Assembly (NCBI RefSeq): GCF_030407495.1
Contig: NZ_JASDDG010000034.1
Span: 1-52,410, forward strand
Source of the DNA: Arthrobacter sp. APC 3897
GTDB lineage: Bacteria; Actinomycetota; Actinomycetes; Actinomycetales; Micrococcaceae
Length of the DNA: 52,410 nt
Reading direction: 5' to 3'
How positions within the stretch are numbered: the first letter of the stretch is position 1; every line of letters starts with the position of its first letter. A program made the position numbers and the translations under genes. Under the pieces are notes generated by a model. That model saw nothing but the letters and a program-made list of their open reading frames with translations, was not told where the DNA came from and searched no databases. Below, piece by piece: positions 8,518 through 16,960 of this stretch.

Positions 8518-10119
8518 CTAGTAGGGCGTAATCGTTAATCGGTAAATGGACGACGGCCCCGCACCGAAGCGTTTCAGCACTGCCACCACGGCTTCCTCGT
8601 GCTCGCTGTCAACGGCCACCTGTGCGCGCAGCCGGTCCTCGAAATCCATTTTCCGCTGGTTGCCGCGGAAGGTCTCCGTGCGGAGCCTGTCCGAGTACAC
8701 CGCGGAGTCTGACAGTTCCAGGGACCGCGCGCCTGCCAGCAGCAGGGCATCACGGAGGCCGTCGATGCGGTCGGTATTAACGAGCGCGCTGAGCACATAG
8801 TCCGGGATGCCGGAAGGGCGGCGAGTGCCGTCTTCGGCCGTCGAGGTCATATCGGAGCCCCGTCCCCGCGTGGTGGGACGTGAGGTGATCCCGCTGAGCG
8901 CATAACCGGAAGCTCCCTGCTGGACCTGGTCCAAATCGTCCTGTTCCGGGCCGGGCTCGCGCAGTCCCATGCTGCGGCTGATGATCGCGGCGATGATCCA
9001 ACTCAGGGTGAAGGAGAACAGGACCACGCAGACAATGGCCACCACCTGATGCCAGAGCAGCAGTCCTCCGCCGCCGTTGAAGAGCCCGTCGTCGCTGACG
9101 GCGTTCACTGAGCTGTCCGCGAAGAAGCCGAGCAGGAAGGATCCCAGCACGCCGCCCACAAAGTGGACGGCGATCACGTCCAGGGCGTCGTCATAGCGCA
9201 GCCTGTGCTTGAGCCCCACCGCGAAACAGCAGACGCAGCCGGCAATCAGGCCGATCAGGAGCGCCCCGCCTGTGCTGACAAATCCTGCGCATGGGGTGAT
9301 CGTGGCCAGTCCGGCCACCGCCCCGGAGACCGCGCCCACGAGGGTGGAGTGGCCGCTGGTCAGGCGTTCCACCAGCAGCCAGGTCAGCATGGCGGCCCCG
9401 CCGGCCACGTGCGTGTTGATCAGGGCCTGGGCTGCGATGTCGTTGGCCTGGAGTCCGTCTCCGGCGTTGAATCCAAACCAGCCGAACCACAGGATGCCGC
9501 CGCCCACGAGCATCAACGGCAGGTTGTTGGGCGAAGTCTTGAGGTTGGGCCAGCCGCGGCGCCGCCCTACCACCAGGAGCACAGCGATGGCGGCGGCTCC
9601 TGCCGAGGCGTGCACCACCATCCCGCCGGCCCAGTCCTGGGCACCGAGCTGAACCAGCCACCCCTTGGGATGCCACAGCCACCTGGCCGCCTGGGGATAA
9701 ACCAGGATGGACCACGCGGCCAGGAAGACGGTCCAGCCGGCGAACTTCAGCCGTCCCGCCGTCGCTCCGGTCAGCAGCGCCGGTGTGATGATGGCAAACA
9801 TCATCTGGTAGGCAACAAAGGCCAGGGCCGGGATCGTTACGCCCGCGGCAACGGTATGGAACTGGGGCGTCTCCACGTCGATCAACGCCAGGGCATCGAA
9901 CTCCCCCACCAGCGAGTTGCCCTTGTTGCTGAACGCCAGGGTGTACCCCACCAGCACCCAGGTGACTGTGATGATGCCCAGCGGGATGATGTTCTGCATC
10001 ATCATGGTCAGGACGTTGCGGACCGGGACCATTCCGCCGTAGAAGAGAGCCAGCCCGGGAACCATGAACAGAACCAGGCCCGCGCAGATCAGGACCCAGG
10101 CGGTATCCGCCCCGTTCAC
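8518..10119 (-). CDS. amt: Ammonium transporter (Amt) with C-terminal PII-like domain
   Basis: About 533 residues from the GTG at 10119. The first ~410 are an eleven-helix Amt/MEP/Rh channel: PGLALFYGGM in helix 1, pore histidines in MVVHASAGAAA and VHFVGGVLGS. The last ~96 residues (438-533) have the order of a PII protein: an initial strand (DYVLSALVN), a helix (LRDALLLAGA), then TETFRGNQRK at the T-loop position, and a second strand-helix (RAQVAVDSEHEEAVVAVLKRF). The T-loop tyrosine that other PII proteins modify is not there, and the GKIGDGKIF nucleotide loop is replaced by a short unrelated stretch, so the domain looks degenerate. Other possible starts are a GTG at 10179 and upstream codons to 10287; 10119 gives a typical Amt N terminus. 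Confidence 0.85.
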   Translation of the reverse strand: MNGADTAWVLICAGLVLFMVPGLALFYGGMVPVRNVLTMMMQNIIPLGIITVTWVLVGYTLAFSNKGNSLVGEFDALALIDVETPQFHTVAAGVTIPALAFVAYQMMFAIITPALLTGATAGRLKFAGWTVFLAAWSILVYPQAARWLWHPKGWLVQLGAQDWAGGMVVHASAGAAAIAVLLVVGRRRGWPNLKTSPNNLPLMLVGGGILWFGWFGFNAGDGLQANDIAAQALINTHVAGGAAMLTWLLVERLTSGHSTLVGAVSGAVAGLATITPCAGFVSTGGALLIGLIAGCVCCFAVGLKHRLRYDDALDVIAVHFVGGVLGSFLLGFFADSSVNAVSDDGLFNGGGGLLLWHQVVAIVCVVLFSFTLSWIIAAIISRSMGLREPGPEQDDLDQVQQGASGYALSGITSRPTTRGRGSDMTSTAEDGTRRPSGIPDYVLSALVNTDRIDGLRDALLLAGARSLELSDSAVYSDRLRTETFRGNQRKMDFEDRLRAQVAVDSEHEEAVVAVLKRFGAGPSSIYRLTITPY

Positions 10120-10351
10120 AGCCGGCTGCCCTGTGTGCAGGATCCCGGGATGCGGTTGTTCCCGGGTGTTGAGTGCCACTGGAGGGCGTATCGGGCGGCA
10201 AGAGTGCACGTGGCCATGACATCCCCGTTTCCGGCTCTGCATAAGGGTGGATGGTGCGTCCCGGCCCACCGCTGCCACAGCGGGCAACCGGGGCTACGAG
10301 CTTACTTCCGTGCCCAAACCCATAAGAAGAGAACAGGCACCTCCACGCGCT

Positions 10352-10387
10352 CAAAGGGCCGAAACCGTTTCCGGTCCCGGCCCTTTG
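10352..10387 (-). terminator. Possible terminator after formaldehyde dehydrogenase
   Basis: Inverted repeat with 10-bp perfect arms, CAAAGGGCCG at 10352-10361 and its complement at 10378-10387, in the gap just downstream of the fdhA stop. There is no T-run after the stem, so intrinsic termination is uncertain. The rest of the 285-bp gap down to the amt start holds no gene I can support. Confidence 0.45.
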
Positions 10388-10404
10388 GGCTGTCTATGCT
10401 GTGG

Positions 10405-11631
10405 TCAGGACGTCTTGGCGCCCACCATCCCGTGCGGATCGATGACGTATTTGCGGGCCACCCCGGAATCGAATTCACGGTAGGACTCCGGCGCCTGTTC
10501 CAGGCTGATGGGCGTGGCGTTGACGGCCTTGGCTATCTGGACCTTGTCATGCAGGATCGCCATCATCAGCTCCCGGTTGTACTTCATCACCGGGCACTGG
10601 CCCGTGGTAAAGGACAGCGATTTGGCCCACCCGGTGCCCAGATCAAGGCTCAGTGACCCCTTCTGCGCAGCCTCGTCCACTCCGCCCGGGTCACCGGTGA
10701 CGTACAGCCCGGGAATGCCCAGGGCCCCGCCGGCAGCGGTGATGTCCATCAGTGAGTTCAGCACAGTGGCCGGTGCCTCCGTGGCCGAGCCGTGGCCGTG
10801 GCCGCGTGCCTCGAACCCCACTGCGTCCACGGCGCAGTCCACTTCGGGAACGCCCAGGAGCTGTTCAATCTGGTCCTTGGGGTCGCCCAGGGACACGTCC
10901 ACCGTTTCGCAGCCAAAGCTGCGGGCCTGTGCCAGGCGGTCCTTGTTCAGGTCACCGACAATCACGACGGCGGCCCCCAGCAGCTGCGCTCCGGCAGCTG
11001 CGGCCAGACCCACCGGACCGGCACCGGCGATGTACACCGTGGATCCGACGCCCACCCCCGCGGTGACTGCCCCGTGATAGCCGGTGGGGAAGATGTCGGA
11101 GAGCATGGTCAGGTCCAGGATTTTCTCCATCGCCTGGTCCTTGTCCGGGAAGCGCAGCAGGTTCCAGTCCGCGTACGGAACAAGTACATACTCGGACTGT
11201 CCGCCCACCCAGCCGCCCATGTCCACATAGCCGTAGGCGCTGCCGGGCCGGTCCGGATTCACGTTCAGGCAGATGCCGGTCTTCCGCTCCTTGCAGTTCT
11301 TGCAGCGGCCGCAGGAAATATTGAAGGGCACCGACACCAGGTCTCCCACGGAGTGAAATTCCACGTCCGGGCCGGTTTCCACGATTTCACCGGTGATCTC
11401 ATGTCCCAGGATCAGATTGGGCGGGGCGGTGGTGCGGCCGCGGACCATGTGCTGGTCCGATCCGCAGATATTGGAGGTCACTACCTTGAGGATGGCCCCG
11501 TGGGGCACCTTCCGGCCAACATTGGCAGGGTTGACCCCGGGTCCGTCCCGGAGTTCAAAGGTTGGATAGTCGATGTCCTGTACTTCCACGACACCCGGTT
11601 CTATGTAAGCAACTCCGCGGTTTGTGCTCAT
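10405..11631 (-). CDS. fdhA: Glutathione-independent formaldehyde dehydrogenase (zinc MDR family)
   Basis: 408 residues, the long form of zinc-dependent medium-chain dehydrogenases. Catalytic zinc ligands are in NICGSDQH (Cys56) and GHE (77-78). A four-cysteine structural zinc loop is at 107-121 (CGRCKNCKERKTGIC), and the NAD-binding GAGPVG is at 203-208. The length, the GSAYGYVDMGGW segment and the GGVDEAAQKG insert match the Pseudomonas-type FdhA, which oxidises formaldehyde to formate with NAD and without glutathione. The start ATG has a GAGGGAA site upstream. No mycothiol-dependent homologue is nearby. Other aldehydes remain possible substrates. Confidence 0.85.
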   Translation of the reverse strand: MSTNRGVAYIEPGVVEVQDIDYPTFELRDGPGVNPANVGRKVPHGAILKVVTSNICGSDQHMVRGRTTAPPNLILGHEITGEIVETGPDVEFHSVGDLVSVPFNISCGRCKNCKERKTGICLNVNPDRPGSAYGYVDMGGWVGGQSEYVLVPYADWNLLRFPDKDQAMEKILDLTMLSDIFPTGYHGAVTAGVGVGSTVYIAGAGPVGLAAAAGAQLLGAAVVIVGDLNKDRLAQARSFGCETVDVSLGDPKDQIEQLLGVPEVDCAVDAVGFEARGHGHGSATEAPATVLNSLMDITAAGGALGIPGLYVTGDPGGVDEAAQKGSLSLDLGTGWAKSLSFTTGQCPVMKYNRELMMAILHDKVQIAKAVNATPISLEQAPESYREFDSGVARKYVIDPHGMVGAKTS

Positions 11632-11806
11632 GGGTTTTTCCCTCGCCTTATCGTCGTTGATACGGACCCGGGGTTAAACGCCCTGCGCCGTGAACCGGAG
11701 CGGGGCCAACCGCGGGATATCTGACCCTAGCCCGGGACGGCGGCCTGCGCCAGAGTGACCACGGTCCGCGGCGCAACCCCGTGCAGCCCTCCCTTCCGCA
11801 CTTAAA

Positions 11807-11850
11807 GCGCACCGCGGAGGCTCCCCTTGCGGGGAACCTCCGCGGTGCGT
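11807..11850 (-). terminator. Terminator downstream of thioredoxin
   Basis: A 12-bp perfect stem (GCACCGCGGAGG and its complement), extended by further pairs, encloses an inner CCCC/GGGG hairpin. On the minus strand the stem is followed by TTTAAG. It sits 38 bp past the thioredoxin stop. The rest of the 256-bp gap between fdhA and trx shows no gene. Confidence 0.75.
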
Positions 11851-11887
11851 GAAGTCTGTGCCGCTGTTTGGCGGCTGGAGCGGGAGG

Positions 11888-12286
11888 CTAGTTGGTCTGT
11901 CCTTCGGACCCGGCGGCTGCCTGTCCGTTTTCCTGTGCCGCGATCTGCTCGTGAACGGCTTTCATGTCCAGTCCCTTGACCGCATCCACCAGTTCGCTGA
12001 ACTGGGAGGCGTTGAGTGCACCGGGCTGCGAGAAGACCAGGACCTTTTCGCGGAAAGCCATCAGCGTGGGGATGGAGGTGATGCCGGCAGCGGCAGCCAG
12101 GCCCTGCTCCTTTTCGGTGTCCACCTTCGCAAAGGTGATGTCCTCGTGCTTCTGGGACACGGCGTCGTACACCGGTGCGAACTGCTTGCAGGGGCCGCAC
12201 CAGTCCGCCCAGAAGTCAACGAACACAATGTCGTTTTCCTCAATGGTTTCGGGGAACGTTGCCTCAGTGATGTCGATAGTTGCCAT
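11888..12286 (-). CDS. trxA: Thioredoxin
   Basis: 132 residues. The redox motif WCGPC is at 29-33 in the context VDFWADWCGPCKQF, and the cis-proline segment SIPTLMAF is present, so this is an active dithiol thioredoxin. About 20 extra residues form a polar, Ala/Gln-rich C-terminal tail beyond the usual ~105-residue fold. It acts in the cytosol in disulfide reduction. It is a single-gene unit with its own terminator, directly downstream of the tRNA-Tyr gene on the same strand but separated by that gene's terminator. Confidence 0.92.
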   Translation of the reverse strand: MATIDITEATFPETIEENDIVFVDFWADWCGPCKQFAPVYDAVSQKHEDITFAKVDTEKEQGLAAAAGITSIPTLMAFREKVLVFSQPGALNASQFSELVDAVKGLDMKAVHEQIAAQENGQAAAGSEGQTN

Positions 12287-12370
12287 TCTCCAACGCTATC
12301 CGGGGCACGCGGAGATGTCTGCAGTTGTTCGCTCAGCGGTGAAGGCGGCAGCGCGGGGCCGTTCCCGGGA

Positions 12371-12412
12371 AAGAAAAAACCCGCCCCGGCCAGTTTCCTG
12401 GCGGAGCGGGTT
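12371..12412 (-). terminator. Intrinsic terminator of tRNA-Tyr
   Basis: On the minus strand a GC-rich stem (AACCCGC pairing with GCGGGTT, inner GCCAG-GAAA-CTGGC hairpin) is followed by a run of six T residues. It lies 13 bp past the 3' end of the tRNA gene and fits an intrinsic terminator well. Confidence 0.8.
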
Positions 12413-12424
12413 CTTCCCGTTCGG

Positions 12425-12506
12425 TGGCAGATACTGGATTCGAACCAGTGAAGGCGTTGCCAGCTGATTTACAGTCAGCCCCCTTTGGCCGCTCGGGTAA
12501 TCTGCC
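12425..12506 (-). tRNA. tRNA-Tyr (anticodon GTA)
   Basis: The minus strand folds as a class II tRNA. The 7-bp acceptor stem is GGCAGAT with ATCTGCC. The anticodon loop CTGTAAA lies between GCTGA and TCAGC arms, giving anticodon GTA. A long variable arm is followed by the T-arm with GGTTCGAATCC. The discriminator base is A, and the full CCA is not encoded. The anticodon and long variable arm fit bacterial tRNA-Tyr. Confidence 0.95.
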
Positions 12507-12628
12507 GAACATCTTCGTGAGAAGACTGCCGCAAGCGACTGCGGCCTAAACAACTTTACAGAACTTTTGCCCAAGATACGAATCGGCGGCCGGAATTGGT
12601 TTTTACCCCGCCCGGAAGACGCTCCGGC

Positions 12629-12982
12629 CTAGAGGCCGCGGGCAATCCGTGACTGCATCTGTGCGTAGAAGGCATCAGCCTGTGCCTGGCTTACGGAGCC
12701 CCACGCGACGGCGTTGGCCAAGTCTTCCCGGATACCCGTCAGCCGGCGCTCAGCTGAGTCGCGCGGGGCTGAGATTTCCTCATCTGCGCCTGCAACCGCT
12801 GCACCCAACCCTTCCACCGGTGTAAGGAATGACCGCAGCTCCGACGCTTGGGCAGGGGCCGCGGCAGCCCCCACACCCGTAATGGAAACCGCAGCCAGCA
12901 CGGACCCTGCCGCAGCGGTGCGCAGCCTGCCCATCTGGCTTCGCCGGGGACGGGGTTCGGACGGAGTGTTGGTGTTGTCCAC
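12629..12982 (-). CDS. Small exported hypothetical protein
   Basis: About 117 residues from GTG 12982. After a basic PRPRRSQMGRLR segment comes a hydrophobic Ala/Val-rich stretch ending in APAQA, a plausible signal peptide with an AxA cleavage site. The mature part is short, polar and helical, ending in DAFYAQMQSRIARGL. The reading frame stays open to 13168, but that would overlap the yajQ start on the other strand. An ATG at 12934 is an alternative start that would leave a shorter N region. No family recognised; no strong ribosome binding site seen. Confidence 0.5.
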   Translation of the reverse strand: MDNTNTPSEPRPRRSQMGRLRTAAAGSVLAAVSITGVGAAAAPAQASELRSFLTPVEGLGAAVAGADEEISAPRDSAERRLTGIREDLANAVAWGSVSQAQADAFYAQMQSRIARGL

Positions 12983-13109
12983 CCCGCTACTGTCCCCCGG
13001 CAAGATGGGACCAATCCCGGGAAAAGCTGGGCGCAGCCTGTGAGGGCTGCCACGGATGCCCGGACCTACTAGGCTGGATGCAGGAGAAAAACTACTGCAA
13101 GGAGCGCAC

Positions 13110-13601
13110 ATGGCCAGCGAGTCATCATTTGATGTTGTGAGCAAGATCGACAAACAGGAAGTTGCCAACGCCCTGAACCAGGCGCAGAAGGAACTGTCCC
13201 AGCGCTACGACTTCAAGGGTGTAGGCGCCGAGGTGGACTTCAGCGGCGAGAAGATCCTCATGAAGGCCAACTCCGAGGAACGCGTCAAGGCCGTGCTAGA
13301 TGTCCTCCAGTCCAAGCTCGTCAAGCGCGGTATTTCGCTGAAATCACTGGACGCCGGCGAGCCCTTCGCCTCCGGCAAGGAATACCGGATTGAAGCCTCC
13401 ATGAAGGAAGGCATCGCCCAGGACCAGGCCAAGAAGATCAACAAGATCATCCGCGACGAAGGCCCCAAGGGCGTCAACTCCCGCATCCAGGGCGACGAAC
13501 TGCGTGTGACCTCCAAGTCCCGCGACGACCTGCAGGCCACCATGGCGCTGCTCAAGGGCGCCGATCTGGACGTTGACCTGCAGTTCATCAACTACCGCTA
13601 G
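13110..13601 (+). CDS. yajQ: YajQ-family cyclic-di-GMP-/nucleotide-binding protein
   Basis: 163 residues, the standard YajQ length. The sequence starts [18 protein letters not shown], has the SQRYDFKG segment near residue 30 and ends with the characteristic [12 protein letters not shown]. The family has two ferredoxin-like domains and has been linked to nucleotide or cyclic-di-GMP binding. The ATG at 13110 has AAGGAG at its normal distance and is preferred over the upstream in-frame codon at 13056. It is followed by a terminator and appears monocistronic. Confidence 0.92.
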   Translation: MASESSFDVVSKIDKQEVANALNQAQKELSQRYDFKGVGAEVDFSGEKILMKANSEERVKAVLDVLQSKLVKRGISLKSLDAGEPFASGKEYRIEASMKEGIAQDQAKKINKIIRDEGPKGVNSRIQGDELRVTSKSRDDLQATMALLKGADLDVDLQFINYR

Positions 13602-13653
13602 GCCTTCCCCCGCCGCGCAGCTGTTCGGCAGCTGACGGACCATTGACAGCACA

Positions 13654-13693
13654 ACGACGGCGCCGCTCCCCTTCCGGGATGCGGCGCCGTCGT
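13654..13693 (+). terminator. Terminator after yajQ
   Basis: Thirteen-base-pair stem (ACGACGGCGCCGC at 13654-13666 and its complement at 13681-13693) with a 14-base loop, followed by CGTTTGG. It is about 50 bp past the yajQ stop. Confidence 0.7.
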
Positions 13694-13760
13694 CGTTTGG
13701 GCCGGCCAGCCCCCCGTAGCTTGAACAGATAACGGGCCTAAAAGCTCCGGATAAGCCCCA

Positions 13761-13840
13761 TATCTGTACTAGGAAATTCCCGTAGGCCCCTTTATCTGTA
13801 CTAAGGACAATCTGTACTAAGGACTATCTGTACTAAGGAC
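13761..13840. repeat. 16-bp tandem repeat block with an outlying degenerate copy
   Basis: Three contiguous 16-bp units, TATCTGTACTAAGGAC with one A/T change in the second, occupy 13793-13840. A diverged copy (TATCTGTACTAGGAAA) starts at 13761, and a decayed half copy (GGTCTGTGCGCC) follows at 13841. Just left, CAGATAACGGGCCTA at about 13726 resembles the reverse complement of 13778-13798. The block fills most of the 260-bp non-coding gap between the convergent ends of yajQ and the histidine phosphatase gene. Function unknown. Confidence 0.8.
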
Positions 13841-13861
13841 GGTCTGTGCGCCTGTTTGCGC

Positions 13862-14539
13862 CTAAAGCTTCACATCTTCGCCCGCAGGGCCGTCCTCGCC
13901 GTAGTCTCGCAGTGCGCGGCCTCCCACTGCCTCGCCCATCCAGGTGAGCAGCTTCCACGAGCCCCGCATGCCGCTGCCGCTGCCGCCCGATTCCATCACC
14001 GCTACCCCGGTGTTGCTCAGCGCGTTCTCCACGATGAAGTCAGGCTCGGTGTTTTCGGCACGGGCCGTGCACCAGGCGCGGATCATAGCGCCGTGGCTGA
14101 CCACCACGGGATTTTTCAATCCGGCGGCCTGCAGTTCGTCGATCACGGCATCAAACCGCGCAAACGTTTCGTGGCCGTCCGGCCCGCCCGGCATGTGCAC
14201 GCCCAGGTCTCCCTTGACCCAGCTGTACACGGTCTTCAAATAGGCGATGATCGCCTCGCGGTCGTTGCGCATTTCCAGGTCGCCGGCGGAGACCTCCCGC
14301 AGCCCGGGGCGGATCTCCACGGGAAGTCCCAGCGCTGCCCCCAAGGGCGCGGCGGTGAGCTGGGTGCGCACCAAGTTGGAGGCAAAGATGCCGTCAACCG
14401 GTTCGCCGGACAGGGCATCCGGCAATGCTGCCGCCTGGGCAAGGCCCAGATCCGTCAATCCCGGCCCGGGAACATCCGTATCGAGGAAGTGGTGTTCGTT
14501 GGAGGGAGTCTGACCATGGCGGATAAGGATGAGACGCAT
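13862..14539 (-). CDS. Histidine phosphatase (phosphoglycerate mutase-like) family protein
   Basis: 225 residues. The catalytic RHG triplet is at residues 7-9 (LIRHGQTPSN), and a second catalytic histidine is in VVSHGAMIR. The fold is that of broad-specificity phosphatases of the cofactor-dependent PGM superfamily. It is not necessarily a glycolytic mutase, because the sequence is shorter and more diverged than GpmA. The start ATG is at 14539. It is a single gene and its substrate is unknown. Confidence 0.85.
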   Translation of the reverse strand: MRLILIRHGQTPSNEHHFLDTDVPGPGLTDLGLAQAAALPDALSGEPVDGIFASNLVRTQLTAAPLGAALGLPVEIRPGLREVSAGDLEMRNDREAIIAYLKTVYSWVKGDLGVHMPGGPDGHETFARFDAVIDELQAAGLKNPVVVSHGAMIRAWCTARAENTEPDFIVENALSNTGVAVMESGGSGSGMRGSWKLLTWMGEAVGGRALRDYGEDGPAGEDVKL

Positions 14540-14633
14540 ACCGGAGAGCCTACCTTTTCCCGCCGGCCGGCAATGGTGCCGGCCGGCGCAGACAGGGACA
14601 GCCCAGACCGGCGCCGGCAGCGGCAGAGGACGG

Positions 14634-15506
14634 TCAGGAACCGAGCGGACGTCCGGCCATGTTTTCCAGCCGGCGGATGCGGTCGGCCATGGGCGGATGG
14701 GTGGCGAGCAGGCCGCGGACGCCGTTCCGGAACGGATTGGCGATCATCAGGTGCGATGTGTTGACCAGTCTCTGGTCATTGTTGGGCAGCGGTGCGCGCT
14801 GCGTTCCGGTCTCGAGCTTCCGCAGGGCCGAGGCGAGCGCCAGCGGATCATCGGTCAGCTTGGCGCCGTCCTCATCGGCATCGTATTCCCGGGTCCGGCC
14901 AATCGCCGTCTGGATCAGCATGGCGGCAAACGGTGCCAGGATTCCCATGGCAATGGCCGCAAGCGGATTGGCGTTGCGGCGGTCCCCGCCGCCAAAGAGA
15001 AGCAGGAACTGACCCAGCGAGGTAATTGCGCCGGCAATGGCGGCAGCCACCGAGGACGTCAGGATGTCGCGGTTGTAAACGTGCATGAGCTCATGGCCCA
15101 GGACTCCGCGCAGTTCGCGTTCGTTGAGCAGGGCCAAGATGCCCTGGGTGCAGCAGACGGCGGCGTGCTGCGGGTTGCGGCCGGTGGCGAAGGCATTGGG
15201 CGCCATGGTGGGCGAGATGTACAGCGCCGGCATGGGCTGGTTTGCCCGGGCGGACAGCTCGCGCACAATGCGGTACATCTCCGGCGCCTGCTGTTCACTG
15301 ACCGGCACGGCACGCATGGCGCGGATGGCCAGCTTGTCGCTGTTCCAGTAGCTGTACGCGGTGGTGGCCAGCCCGATGAACAGGAAGATCCAGATGAAGG
15401 AGGAACTGCCGGTTCCGCTGGAGAGCAGGGCACCGACGCCCAGCAGCACGGCGAAGAGCACACCGAACAGCGCGGCGGTCTTCAATCCGTTGAAGTGTTG
15501 ATGCAC
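14634..15506 (-). CDS. htpX: Membrane zinc metalloprotease HtpX
   Basis: 290 residues. Two N-terminal membrane helices (about 10-30 and 37-55) precede the zinc-binding HELMH at 138-142, and a downstream EYDADEDGA supplies the third ligand. More hydrophobic segments follow the metal site. HtpX is an M48 peptidase that helps degrade misfolded membrane proteins. The start is GTG at 15506 with AAGGACC upstream. There is no partner gene in the same operon. Confidence 0.93.
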   Translation of the reverse strand: MHQHFNGLKTAALFGVLFAVLLGVGALLSSGTGSSSFIWIFLFIGLATTAYSYWNSDKLAIRAMRAVPVSEQQAPEMYRIVRELSARANQPMPALYISPTMAPNAFATGRNPQHAAVCCTQGILALLNERELRGVLGHELMHVYNRDILTSSVAAAIAGAITSLGQFLLLFGGGDRRNANPLAAIAMGILAPFAAMLIQTAIGRTREYDADEDGAKLTDDPLALASALRKLETGTQRAPLPNNDQRLVNTSHLMIANPFRNGVRGLLATHPPMADRIRRLENMAGRPLGS

Positions 15507-15568
15507 GTAGTGGTCCTTTCGTCAGTGGATTCACCGATATCAACGTTTCACGGAGCTCCTCTGTTCCG

Positions 15569-16840
15569 CTAGGGCTCGGGGTGCCGGGCGTCGTACCGGG
15601 CGAAACGCGGCTGGTTCCGCGCCAGCACTCCCACCAGCGCCACGCAGACCAGACCGCCGATCACTGCAGCCCATCCTTCACCCAGGAAGGAGGCATCGAC
15701 GCCGGCCACCAGGTCACCCAGCCGCGGCCCGCCGGCAACAACCACAACGAACACACCCTGCAGCCGCCCGCGCATGGCATCCGGCGTGGCGGACTGGAGG
15801 ATGGTGGAACGGAACACCCCGCTGACCGAGTCGGCAATGCCCGCACACGCCATGGCGACGGCGGCCGGAATCAGCCACACGGTGGGTTCGGCGCCGTCGT
15901 TCCGTCCGGCCATCACCACCACCACGCCGAACGCGGACACGGACAGGCCCCATGCCACCACAGACCAGAGCACCGCCAGGCCCTGCCGCCGCACTGCGCC
16001 CAGGGGTCCGGAAAAGAGTCCGGCGAGGAAGGCGCCGACGGCGGTGGCCGCCAGCAGCACTCCCACCGTTGTGGCTCCCCCGCCCAGCAGCACGGCACCG
16101 ATGGCGGGCAGCAGTGCGCGGGGCTGGGCCATGACCATGGCCGCCAGGTCCACCAGGAAGGTCATGCGGATATTGGGCCGGGTGGCCAGGAAGCGGAAGC
16201 CCTCCAGGACAGATTTCAACCCGGCTCTCTGCACTTCACCGACGGGCGGCATCGGGTCCAGCCGGTACACCGCCCACATGGCGGCGGTGAAGGTGACGAC
16301 GTCGATGGTGTAGGTCCAGCCGTAGCCCACCCGGGCCACCAGGACGCCGGCCAGCAGGGGGCCGATGGTCATGGCCAGACCGAAGGTGATCATGCTCAGG
16401 GCGTTGGCGGCGGGCAGCAGCTCGGGCCGGACGAGCCGGGGAATGATGGCGCTGCGTGCCGGATGATTCAGGCCGCCGGCACCGGCATTGACCGCCACCA
16501 GGGCATAGAGCAGCCAAATATTGCCCAGGCCCGCCCACGCCTGGGCGGCAATCCCGATCGTGGACAGCCAGAGCAGCACCGAGGAGAACAAGGCCACCTT
16601 GCGGCGGTCATACGCGTCCACCACGGAGCCGCCGTAGAGCCCTGCCAGTACCAGCGGAACCAATCCCACCAGGCCCAGCAGCCCCACATAGAAACTCGAC
16701 TGGGTCAGGGAATAGACCTCCAGGCTGACGGCCACCAGGGTCAGCTGAGTGCCGACGGCGGAAAGCGCCGTACCGGTCCAGAGTCGGCGGAAGTCGGGGC
16801 TTTCCCGCAGCGGGGTCAGGTCAGCAAGGAGTTTTGGCAC
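15569..16840 (-). CDS. Major facilitator superfamily exporter (EntS-like)
   Basis: 423 residues with about twelve membrane helices. The N terminus SPDFRRLWTGTALSAVGTQLT and the loop GGSVVDAYDRRKVAL match the EntS/DHA3-type drug or siderophore exporter family. Substrate unknown. No siderophore biosynthesis genes lie in the window, so an exporter of an undefined small molecule is all that can be said. The gene is divergent from the metallo-hydrolase gene, with 120 bp between them. Confidence 0.82.
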   Translation of the reverse strand: MPKLLADLTPLRESPDFRRLWTGTALSAVGTQLTLVAVSLEVYSLTQSSFYVGLLGLVGLVPLVLAGLYGGSVVDAYDRRKVALFSSVLLWLSTIGIAAQAWAGLGNIWLLYALVAVNAGAGGLNHPARSAIIPRLVRPELLPAANALSMITFGLAMTIGPLLAGVLVARVGYGWTYTIDVVTFTAAMWAVYRLDPMPPVGEVQRAGLKSVLEGFRFLATRPNIRMTFLVDLAAMVMAQPRALLPAIGAVLLGGGATTVGVLLAATAVGAFLAGLFSGPLGAVRRQGLAVLWSVVAWGLSVSAFGVVVVMAGRNDGAEPTVWLIPAAVAMACAGIADSVSGVFRSTILQSATPDAMRGRLQGVFVVVVAGGPRLGDLVAGVDASFLGEGWAAVIGGLVCVALVGVLARNQPRFARYDARHPEP

Positions 16841-16960
16841 CCGAGCAGTCTAAGCCGGAGGCCGCCGGCCCCTGCCGCAGGGCGCGTCCGGCGGGTTGCC
16901 CCGAAAATAGAAAGCACTCTTAGTATGGTGGGGAACCGTTGTCGTCCCGCAGGAGGTCAT

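Noticed and set aside
9163-10656. 497-residue plus-strand open frame
   Set aside because: Shadow of the ammonium transporter; low-complexity His/Gln/Asp composition.
13793-13840. CRISPR-like array
   Set aside because: Units are contiguous with no spacers and only 16 bp long; no cas genes nearby.
15581-16960. Long plus-strand open frame leading into the metallo-hydrolase gene
   Set aside because: It is antisense to the MFS transporter and rich in His/Gln/Gly without any family motif; the real gene starts at 16961 behind AGGAGG.
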